This document shows, in pieces, positions 56,117 to 64,000 of a stretch of DNA of 64,000 nucleotides; within the stretch, counting starts at the first letter, position 1, and the number at the start of each line of letters is the position of its first letter. The translations under genes and the position numbers were made by a program. The notes under the pieces are model-generated. The model made no database searches and was not told the DNA's origin. It was given only the letters and a program-made list of their open reading frames with translations. Source of the DNA: Fomes fomentarius (taxonomy: Eukaryota > Basidiomycota > Agaricomycetes > Polyporales > Polyporaceae); assembly GCA_022606135.1 (NCBI GenBank), contig JABYQN010000003.1, positions 2,480,001-2,544,000 of the forward strand, given 5' to 3'.

Positions 56117-56730
56117 CGCTCGCATACGTGGGCTTCCTGCGCTGCGGGGAGTTTACAGTACGGACGCGCGATGCGGTATTCAACCCGGCAACTCATCTCG
56201 CACGCGGTGCAGTACGCTTCTGGCCCAACATGGACAATGCCACTCACATGTCCATTACGTTGCCGGCATCGAAGACGGACCCCTTCCGCAAGGGTGTAAC
56301 AGTCCTCGTCGCTGCCGCACCGGATTATACCACTTGCGCTGTGTCTGCGATGAGGTGCCTGTTCCGGCAGGTGCCTCCCCTTAGCGATTCAGCCCCCCTT
56401 TTCCCGGGCATCTCTGGCCTCGTCGGCGTGGCGCTCTCGCGCGACGTCTTCATTGCGTGCCTCAAATCAATCCTTTTGGGTCTGGGTTACGACAGCACCA
56501 GGTACTCCGGCCACAGCTTCCGCCGAGGCGCAGCTACATCAGCCACGGCAGCAGGATATACCGATCTCGAACTGCAGCAATTGGGTCGCTGGCGCAGCGA
56601 TGCCTTCAAACTATATGTCGATGTTCCGCGCGATCGCGTGCTCCACCTGTCTGCTAGGCTCCATTGGGCCGATCCTCACGCTCAGCCTTACGAGCCTCCG
56701 GCTCTCCCCTTCGCTCCTCATTTGGCTTGA
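55636..56730 (+). CDS. Tyrosine recombinase of the DIRS/Ngaro-like element
   Basis: A 364-residue protein from ATG 55636 (MLAEPLAEWYETNAQYSRQV). The N-terminal SAM-like half includes LASTTRKSYSTGQRSYLDFA and GLQPKTIKAYLSSLRSLHVD. The catalytic half has the first arginine in AYVGFLRCGEFTVRTRD, the HxxR box in YSGHSFRRGAATSATAAGYT, and the nucleophile region LQQLGRWRSDAFKLYVDVP with its tyrosine. The enzyme would integrate a circular DNA form of the element without target-site duplication. It overlaps the 3' end of the RT frame by 481 bp in a different frame, which is unusually long. Confidence 0.85.
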   Translation: MLAEPLAEWYETNAQYSRQVARYLWHGLASTTRKSYSTGQRSYLDFARLHPTYFNADGGLLPATQRGVMEWTASLGARGLQPKTIKAYLSSLRSLHVDADLPFTACESPLVQRLLRGIKRCHGERDRNPKLPITLPILRKICGVLEESSAPYDHIIRAAVTLAYVGFLRCGEFTVRTRDAVFNPATHLARGAVRFWPNMDNATHMSITLPASKTDPFRKGVTVLVAAAPDYTTCAVSAMRCLFRQVPPLSDSAPLFPGISGLVGVALSRDVFIACLKSILLGLGYDSTRYSGHSFRRGAATSATAAGYTDLELQQLGRWRSDAFKLYVDVPRDRVLHLSARLHWADPHAQPYEPPALPFAPHLA

Positions 56731-56828
56731 GCTCGGCCCTCCCGGTCGCGCAAGAGAGCGGTGGCGACGCGTTTGGAGGCTCGCGCGCCCAATATACCTC
56801 TTTCGCCCTGCCCGAGTTCAGCGTGCTT

Positions 56829-57010
56829 AGAGGTGTAATCATATCGGGGGCATCAGTGATGGCTCTGGGAGATACAGGCTAGTATGTGCGCAAAGCCGAG
56901 AAAGTTGGTTCTAGGATAATATCTGTTCTAGCTAGTATCATGTGCCAGAGAGGTGTATAGCGCTGACATATACGACATTGGGGTCGTCCTAGCTCGGGAG
57001 ATGGCTAGTA
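56829..57010. repeat. Imperfect direct repeat at the 3' end of the element
   Basis: AGAGGTGTA (56829 and 56949) and GGGAGAT...GCTAGTA (ending 56884 and 57010) bracket two related segments about 120 bp apart, downstream of the recombinase stop. They could be part of the element's terminal repeats. Confidence 0.4.
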
Positions 57011-57406
57011 AGTCAAGCTCTAGAGCGGATCTCGTGGTCCTGAAGTTCAACGTTACAATCATGTACATGCTGTGCTGCTCTCGCTGACTAAGCAGCCTCT
57101 CGTAGAATTGTACCTATCCTCACGCTGTTATTGCCCTGCGTCTGCAAGGGCTACAGGCATTATACCGAACCATTGACGGAAACATGGACCGTTATTATTA
57201 TACGAGCGATCCTCAGGGATTTTAATATAAGCAGCTGATACCATTATTAGATCTTTTATGCATTCCGATGTTATCAAAATGTTATCCTAGGCAATATTAA
57301 TGGTGAACTCATATCCTCCAAGTGTCCACAAATTCATGTCCTCATCATCTACCATCTCTCACCATCTCCCACTGATCATTATCAAAGATTCAAGTGTTCA
57401 CGAGCT
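57011..57406. other. Intergenic, AT-rich
   Basis: AT-rich spacer between the retrotransposon and the Rpp40-like gene; no gene or RNA recognised. Confidence 0.5.
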
Positions 57407-59005
57407 ATGAACACTGCGAACCTCGAGAATAGAATAACACTGGTCACCGGTGGGACCGACACCAACAAGATCCGCGCTCTCGTGCCCTCGCGTCCGTTCA
57501 CGCAGCAGGAAGGTGACCTGTCGCACCCGCCCTCCGCACGCTAGAAGCCTGACCTCCGTATCGACCTTATGTCCATATCATGCAACTTTAGATTGACGTC
57601 GTTTTCCCGTCGAACCCGGCGCTCCGCAATGCTTTAGAAAAACAACAAGCGGCATACCGAGGATGCCATTGCACGTTGGCAGACTTTGTCGCGTTTGCAA
57701 AGCCGACGGTGGCCACCTCGGAGAGGTGTGTGACGTCACCGTCTCTCTGGGGAACCTTTGCGCGTGGGCTGAATGTTGATCGCGGGTCAGCAAATTTGTG
57801 GCACTGGGACTACCAGGACCGAGCGATGACGACGTCTGGTGCATAGACTCCCGAGGGGTCCTCACTCTCGCCGTCTGCAAGGGACGTACGAAACTCTCGG
57901 TCTCGTTGGCGAGAAGCTTCCCTGGAAGCAGGAGATTCATGGTGATAGCACCCGTGCACTTCTTTACCACTCGTGTAGTGGGTACTGAACTGGTGCTTTT
58001 CCTTAGTGATCCGTGTATCCTTGAGTGACGCCCACACGACGTACGGGCAGACGACGCAGACTGCGAGGTATGGCACGAAGGTAGCCGAAGCACTGCGTGC
58101 GTGGGACGCACGTAGGGGCGGGCCATGGAATGTTGCTTTCTTTCTAACGAATCTGAGCTCAGGTACGTACGCATGCGAGCGGGTCTTTGAGGTTTTACCC
58201 TTGGGGATGCTGACCTTAACCTCCACAGATGTTGACCTCCCACTGAACACTACCATTCACCAACTGGAAAGAACCGTGCAGACAAGACCAAACACGCACA
58301 TACCCACTCTCAACAAGGCTAGCCTGTTGATCGACAGTAATACCAACACGCCTGAGGACATCGAGGACTGGGAAGAACGTGTCTCGTCCATCTTCGAGTG
58401 GGTCGGCATGGCCGCGCTCGGGTCGCAAAGGTATGCACACATGCATGCAGACCAGAAGTCTAGGAAATCACGGCTCCGAATTACGAACATCGTATCTCAT
58501 TACCTAACGATTCAGATTATCGGCGGCGGACCGATGCGACCCGTACATCGCAGTGTACACTCCTCCAGAGCGATCATACATCGAAGAGCTCACGGTCATG
58601 CGCTGGACGGCGGGACTCGTCCCGTCGACGTTTGTGCAGGCGGTCCTCGATACGATCATGTAAGTCTCACTGTCCTCGTTCACCTCCAGCCCCTCTTTCC
58701 TTCTCTCCTTCGTTCGACGTGCAGCTTCAAGCTAACCGTCAACTCGCACAGTTCGCCAAACATCCCTGGCCCACCCCAGGCTTTGTGTCTATCACGGCGC
58801 ACAGCGTCCCGACGTCGCCCGTCACGTACGTCCCCCGGACCCTGCGAAAGTGCCTCCAGTGCGCGCGCCGAGAGTCGAGGCGGAGGATACTTGGTCCGTT
58901 CTGTATGCGAGGGATGATTCGGCCGATGCGGCCGCGCCGGAGCAAGGGAGCGGTTGGTGGGTATTGGCGGAGAGTGTTGGAAAGTGGGACCGGAGGTGGG
59001 GATGA
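57407..59005 (+). CDS. Ribonuclease P/MRP subunit Rpp40-like, with frame breaks
   Basis: Exon 1 from ATG 57407 encodes MNTANLENRITLVTGGTDTN and LVPSRPFTQ. Next come IDVVFPSNPALRNALEKQQA and LADFVAFAKP, then after an intron FVALGLPGPSDDDVWCIDSR and GVLTLAVCK. The following GTYETLGLVGEKLPWKQEI is in the next frame; one G missing from the GGG run at 57881 explains it. Later exons give YGTKVAEALRAWDARRGGPW, LPLNTTIHQLERTVQTRPNT, DPYIAVYTPPERSYIEELTV and RWTAGLVPSTFVQAVLDTI. The last exon has SITAHSVPTSPVTYVP; the natural continuation to WSVLYARDDSADAAAPEQ and KWDRRWG needs one more C in the CCCCC run at 58832. Rpp40 is a protein subunit of the enzyme that cuts tRNA 5' leaders. Family call is from remembered motif pattern, moderately sure. 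Confidence 0.6.
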
Positions 59006-59254
59006 TTAGAACTGTGAATCTGGAGCTCGACCGTGTCGTGGGTGCCCCCGATGCAAGAGTTCTGTCACGAAGCCTGAATATCGAGTTCTCTTCTCCACAC
59101 TTCCTTGGAGAATCACGTGTAGTCATCTAGCGCTGGTCCGGGATCTGAGTGCAGATCAGACATTTTTTGCTGCTCGTTCGACTCAGGTCCGACTCATTCA
59201 ACATGTCATCTCATATTACCCCCAGCTCTCCTGACTCGACTGGGCTCGTACCAT

Positions 59255-60595
59255 ATGTCATTGCTTGCTACTGCTTGCCGTGGATTTAGTCTCCCACTCT
59301 TGTCTCCACAACTGCTCAGCAGAACGTCAAGCGCAACTTCACAGAAACGACCCGAGCACATACTACGCCGCAACATGTCGACGGAATTGCCTCCATCCTC
59401 CATCCCGCTCTTCCCGACCGTCGCGTCGTATCGTGAATGGCGAAGAACGGCATTTGAAGAGAAGAAGTCGGTCGGGTTCGTCGCGACGATGGGAGCCCTG
59501 CACGAAGGACACCTCTCGCTCGGTATGCACTATATTCATCTTTCGAAGAAGAAGAACCTTCTAACCTCCATCACAAGTCCGCCGCTCTCTCGCGGAGAAC
59601 GACCTGACCGTCCTCTCCATCTTCGTCAACCCCGCGCAATTTGCCCCGCACGAAGACCTCGCGACGTACCCGCGCACTCTCCCGCGCGATCTCGAGCTCC
59701 TCTCCGCCCTCTCCGTGTCAGGGCGCACCGCCGCGGCGGTGTTCGTGCCGACGGTGGGCGAGATGTACCCGAGCGGGATCTCACAGAGCGTGGAGGAGCA
59801 GAAGGGCACGTTTGTTGAGGTAAAGGGATATAGCCACCAGATGGAGGGCAAGACGCGGCCTACGTTCTTCCGCGGAGTTGCGACGGTCGTGACGAAGCTG
59901 TTCAATGTCGTGCAGGTGCGTGGTGTCATTCCCCAGATCATTATCGAGCGGAGTGTAGTGAAGAGCGATTGGATAAGAGAAGAGGAAGCTGACGGTGATG
60001 TACAGCCGACGCGGACGTATTTTGGGCAGAAGGACATCCAGCAGGCTTTGTTGCTTCGGCGTATGACACGCGACCTCCTTCTTCCGCATCCTGAATCGCA
60101 CAACCTGTTCATCGTTCCCACCGCTCGGTGCGTATCTTCGTCTTTGTTGTCTGCATCGCGATCCGCATCTCTTCAAGTCCTCATCCGCACTCACGCAGCG
60201 ACCCAACCACATCCCTCGCACTCTCCTCCCGCAACGCCTACCTCACACCACACGAGCGCGAGATCGTCGCACCAGTCCTCTACACCGCCCTGCAAACCGC
60301 AGCATCCGCATGGCAGTCGAACCTACCCAAAGCTGAGTGCATATCGCGCGCCGAGGCAGTGATTAAGGAGAAGAAGCGCGAGGTTGGAGATGGCGTCGAC
60401 TTGCGGCTTGACTACATCGAGATGAACGACCCGGAGTCGTTTGAAGTGGTCGGCGAGGAGGTGTCGCAGGAGCTGTGGGAGAAGGAGATGGAGGCGCGCC
60501 CAGTCATCGTGAGCGGCGCCATGTGGGTTGGGAAGACGAGGTTGATCGACAATCTTGTGCTTGGGGCGCGCGAGCGGTTGGGTATCGTTGCCTGA
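59255..60595 (+). CDS. Pantothenate synthetase (pantoate-beta-alanine ligase)
   Basis: Four or more exons. From ATG 59255 there is an N-terminal extension (MSLLATACRGFSLPLLSPQL, then LLSRTSSATSQKRPEHILRR) that resembles a mitochondrial targeting sequence; a second start at MSTELPPSSIPLF would give the cytosolic form. Core motifs follow: KSVGFVATMGALHEGHLSL (ATP-binding MGxLHxGH), NDLTVLSIFVNPAQFAPHED, YPRTLPRDLELL, GKTRPTFFRGVATVVTKLF, TYFGQKDIQQALLLRRM, SLALSSRNAYLTPHER and DYIEMNDPESFEVV. The end is VGKTRLIDNLVL to a TGA at 60595. The enzyme joins pantoate and beta-alanine with ATP to make vitamin B5, the coenzyme A precursor. Splice joins near 59522, 59915 and 60129 are short and in frame. 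Confidence 0.92.
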
Positions 60596-62098
60596 GAATG
60601 GATGTGGACTGAGATGAGGTGTTGACGACTGTGCTATACTCGAGTCTGGGAAGATGCGAGTGTTGATCAGGCGCGTTCATGTCTCGTTCCCAATGCACAC
60701 CTAGGCTCATGAGTGTTGTTGGAGTGAGTGAATAATTGTACGTTTGCTCGGAGGGACAGCGTCGATCAGCAAGACGAATGTCAAAGCATAACTACTATCG
60801 GAATCGCTGCAGGTTGTCTCGCATCTGCTGTTTGGTTTACCCCGACCGTCGCCCCCCCGTCGGAGATGATGCAAGCAACTTCTTCTGCAAGGTATCGTCC
60901 ATGATGGTGATTGCGTTGTATCTATGATTCTCCAGTCACGACGACACCTGCACTGAGGTCGTCCACTCAGTCGCCATCTTTCAATCCGACTGGGCTCTCG
61001 ACTGATCCAGGCCGCGCAGTTATTTGTCGCCGTATGATGAATCTGCCATTTGGCTGCCCATATCGTCCGCGAATTCCTACAGTGATTCTCAGCTGTTCTG
61101 GGAAAGATCTTCTCAACATGTAAGTACCAGTATTCATAGGACTAGAGACGCTCCATCTCCAGCCTCGTCTAACTTATTCGTCTAACTTATCCATCGGTAC
61201 TTCAAGCTTCAAGTCCAACCGTGAGATTTATGTTTGACCCTATAGATCCGAGATGGTTCTGAAAATCTGAAAGGTTCGTCAAGGTGGTGGTTACGGGTCT
61301 GGTGAGCAGGGTGACGTAGCTCGCGCGCACTTGGCCAGATGTCCGTATGAATACACTATGAACGTGAACAGTCTCAGACTCATCCTATTAGCCCTAGGTC
61401 AATCTGAGCTCGCCCCGTCAACACCAGATGTATGATGTTGAGACAGTTTTGGAAGCATGTCTCGAACGATGATGTTTTCCCAAGTGATGGATATCGGAAG
61501 AACATCATCAATGATTCTTGAGCACACAAAATAGTGCTTTTAGGCCATGCCTGCAAAGCACCCGGCCTAGGACCTTACTAGTAGATGTGTTAGATGACAT
61601 GATGTGTTGACCGACTACGCCTCCAACCCGCGCGTTCTACGAATCTTCAAACAGCGTATTGACTCCTCCTGGACTCCTCCGCTAAGTCTGAAGAAAATTT
61701 ACTCCGAGTCAGTGATGCATTCACTCAGACTCTTCAAATTATCAGAATTGCTATCAAGTTCGCCACCAGTCGCACGACAAACGATCATTTTGATTCCCAT
61801 CCGTTGTCCGCACCTCTCTCTATATCTGCAGGCTGTGTCCTTTCTCGCAAGTAATTCTGGAACGCCCGGACTGGCGGTATTGTTTGGGCGTAATACATTC
61901 GTGTGAGATACATAGCTACAAGCGACAAGTCGAATTATGAGTACAGAGCGCTCACGAGAGTCATTCTAGTTGCGATTCAGATTCCAGCTGGGTAATTAAT
62001 CCGTGATGCACCCTCTCCCGACTCGGAGGGTGTGATCCCGTCTGCCAAAGGCCGATCTGCGCGATACCGTGGTCTTCAGGGAATGTGCGGGGGATATA
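60596..62098. other. Intergenic, no gene supported
   Basis: About 1.5 kb with short open frames only. The last ~225 bp (from about 61875) are related to 49885-50083, i.e. the 3' flank of the duplicated F-box/RCC1 gene. Confidence 0.5.
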
Positions 62099-64000
62099 TT
62101 ACTCGAGTACGGCACCATCGCCCTCTTCGTCGGGCTGGATCATATGCCCAATGTTGGAATGATAATCGTCGCTGAGAGAGATTCGCGCACTCACATCGAG
62201 GTCGACAACCAACGCACCCGTGTGCCATCCGTGCGCCACTGCGGCGAAGCAGTACTTCCGCCGCTTCCGCTTATCCTCGTAGTCGAACCGCACCTCGGTA
62301 GGTTTCACGACGTCTGGAGGGGGAGACATGAGGCGCCAATCTCCGTTCATGGCGGCGCGCAGCCAGGCTTCTTCAGTCGCAAACCCACCTGGCTGGCCGA
62401 GTTCAATGTCGACCGGGTCTCCAAGGCCCAAAGCACCCTTGGAGACCTTGCCCCAGGTCAGAAGTTTGCCGTCGCTGGTCAGTGCCCCGTAGTGATAGTC
62501 GCCGACGACGACCGAGATGACGGAGCGGTGCTGCAGCTCGGGAATGACAGTGGGTTTGAAGACGTTTGTGAGTGGGTCCTGGTTCCTGCTGACCTGCCGC
62601 TGGGCCAGAATATGTCGGCCCATGAGCACGGTGGAGCTGGAATCTGTAGAGTAGGCAAAGAACGTATCAAACGACGCAGATATCTGCGATGGAATGTAAG
62701 AGACCAGAATGTCTTTGTGCGACGAAAGATGGCTCACATGGGTGATCCACAAGGTCTCAGGAGGTGTCACAGATGGGCCCTCATTTTCGCCGTGACGGGT
62801 GTAAGCTGGCAGAGTCCTGATCTGCTTTATATCGCTGAAGAATGGAAGCTAGAAATATAGCACGTTGGTCAGCCAAGTTGCAAAGCGCCTGCCATGAGAC
62901 ATACATATTCCCAGCACCCGGTCTGGTATGTGTCCTCTCCGCTCAAGTTCCCATATCGCAAGACGTGCCCTTTGTTTGTCAATCCCAGGATGTTATTATC
63001 GAAACCAGCAATCTTGACTAGTCTGATTGTTTCTTCGGGGTCGTCCTCGAGACCAGTACATTCCAACTTCGGTAGGCGTCCAGTAGGGATAGTCGGAAGC
63101 CGTATGAGTTCGGCGCCCTGGAGGACCCACCAGTAGCAAGGAACGACGTCAGGTTCGTCTTCGGACGGTCGAGCCATTGAGGCAGCCTTCAACTCCACAT
63201 CATCAGAGGAGTCGAGTTCTTCCATCTTGTGATCTATGACCTCCTGGACTCTGCCACCGAGCTTTAACCAATATACAAGTACATCCCCAGACTCGGTGAG
63301 GATAGAAGAGAATGACCACCCGCTCTCGACTTGAACGGGCGTCGTCTCCAGCGATGACTTATCGATGGAAGATGCACTAAGACGGAACGGTCGTCCCCAA
63401 GAGGTGAACGTCCAGACCTGTGCTGCGGCGTCAAGTGCGGTGGTATGGAACCCGCCGCAACTGGACGGGATCGGAATGTGAGCATAGAACATGAGATGGC
63501 TCTGAAATTAGTATATGTACCTCAGGCTGCGGAACTTCACAGGGAGTTGAAGCCGTACAGGATGGTCCGCCTCCTGCGACGGGTTCGCAAAGCCGTTGTC
63601 GGGACTCGGACCATCAAGGCCCTCAAGGGACCCTGTAGATGCATGAGTAACCGGGTTGAGGCCGATGCTGAAGCGCTGACAGCTCACCCCAAACGTAGAT
63701 GTTGCCATGAGAGTCTAAAGCGTGGAATGCACTGCGAAAAGGCTATATCAAGGAACCTTGTCAAGAGCCACTCGTGCGCCTTACAATCTACCAGTGGCGA
63801 GAGTGACAATACGGACGCCAGGGATGTCTAAACGAATGGGAAATGGGACACAACCGAGAACGCTTGTCTTCGGGAATTCCTTCAGTCCGAGTCTGAATCT
63901 ACACCGCGCACTTTAGCGAACACGATGGATCCAATCACGCAGCAATGCGCACCCCCAGACGTAAAGTGGTGGATTGCTGAATCGTCTATACAACAACTTC
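61875..64000. repeat. Direct segmental duplication, copy 2 (runs off the window)
   Basis: Same orientation and exon/intron order as 49885-52060. The right end is cut by the window edge, so the full duplication length is unknown. Confidence 0.85.
62099..64000 (-). CDS. F-box protein with RCC1-type repeats, copy 2 (5' end outside window)
   Basis: Matches the gene at 50084-52211 exon by exon. Shared segments include VVVGDYHYGALTSDGKLLTW, GKVSKGALGLGDP, AAVAHGWHTGALVVDLD, VKIAGFDNNILGLTNKGHVL and GWSFSSILTESGDVLVYW. It ends IQPDEEGDGAVLE at 62099. Only the 3' part of the F-box exon lies inside the window; the ATG is beyond 64000. Splice sites and frames appear intact, so both copies may be functional. 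Differences are mostly conservative substitutions, with one short variable segment (LKLGGRVQEVIDHKMEELDS here, PINGYIEEVIDLKMEDLDYT in copy 1). Probable function as copy 1: SCF substrate adaptor. Confidence 0.82.

Larger units (their letters stand above)
52541..57010 (+). mobile_element. DIRS/Ngaro-like tyrosine-recombinase retrotransposon
   Basis: Three plus-strand coding regions in the order Gag, RT/RNase H, tyrosine recombinase, with no DDE integrase or aspartic protease seen, mark a DIRS-order element. Ngaro-type members are known from Phanerochaete. All three frames are open over the conserved domains, so the copy may be recent. Boundaries are approximate. At the left are an 18-bp palindrome and a 30-bp direct repeat; at the right is an imperfect direct repeat (56829-57010). 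Long terminal repeats of the LTR type were not found. Split direct repeats expected for Ngaro could not be proved by eye. The element sits between the F-box/RCC1 gene and the Rpp40-like gene, inside the interval bracketed by the segmental duplication. Confidence 0.8.

Noticed and set aside
52541..57010. LTR (Gypsy or Copia) retrotransposon
   Set aside because: No long terminal repeats, aspartic protease or DDE integrase; a tyrosine recombinase follows the RNase H instead.
39532..60595. Vitamin gene cluster linking the MFS transporter and pantothenate synthetase
   Set aside because: They are 17 kb apart with unrelated genes and a retrotransposon between them, and the transporter substrate is unknown.
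1..64000. CRISPR arrays, operons or bacterial ribosome binding sites
   Set aside because: Spliced genes, an intron-containing tRNA and fungal gene families show a eukaryotic nuclear genome; no short regular spacer-repeat array was seen.

Overview
This window looks like nuclear DNA of a filamentous basidiomycete, most likely a wood-decay-type agaricomycete. It is moderately GC-rich. Genes are dense and cut by many GT-AG introns of about 50-90 nt. The families are typical of that group: F-box/LRR proteins, BCS1-like AAA ATPases in tandem, a DUF6533 membrane protein, Hmp1-type small proteins and a DIRS/Ngaro-like tyrosine-recombinase retrotransposon. Species is not determined. All calls come from reading the sequence and family motifs; no database search was run.

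Layout. 0-7.2 kb: an intron-containing tRNA-Arg and three minus-strand multi-exon proteins of unknown function, two of which share an N-terminal motif. 7.8-10.4 kb: a ferric-reductase-like flavocytochrome. 10.9 kb: tRNA-Val. 12.7-13.4 kb: apparent remnants of a second ferric reductase on the opposite strand. 13.5-15.1 kb: an F-box-like gene with a doubtful start. 15.9-17.25 kb: a divergent pair of Hmp1/CsbD-like genes sharing one 450-bp promoter region. 17.3-20.2 kb: no supported gene, but three hairpin units about 200 bp apart with a compensatory base-pair change. 20.2-21.9 kb: an F-box gene with a one-base frame break. 22.5-34.1 kb: three tandem BCS1-like AAA ATPase genes, with three small plus-strand genes (two short membrane proteins and one disordered protein) between copies 1 and 2.

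36.4-48.9 kb: a disordered hypothetical protein, a truncated tRNA-Ser-like sequence, dolichyldiphosphatase, an MFS anion/vitamin-type transporter, a DUF6533 membrane protein, two tandem F-box/LRR paralogues and a small two-exon protein. 50.1-52.2 kb: an F-box/RCC1-repeat gene. A second copy begins at 62.1 kb and runs off the window, so a direct duplication brackets about 10 kb. Between the copies lie the retrotransposon (Gag with zinc knuckle, RT/RNase H, tyrosine recombinase; about 52.5-57.0 kb), an RNase P Rpp40-like gene and pantothenate synthetase.

Functional themes are housekeeping (dolichol recycling, tRNA 5' processing, vitamin B5 synthesis), metal reduction and transport, and lineage-expanded F-box and BCS1 families. 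Three separate one-base losses in homopolymer runs break otherwise good reading frames, which points to either assembly error or recent gene decay.
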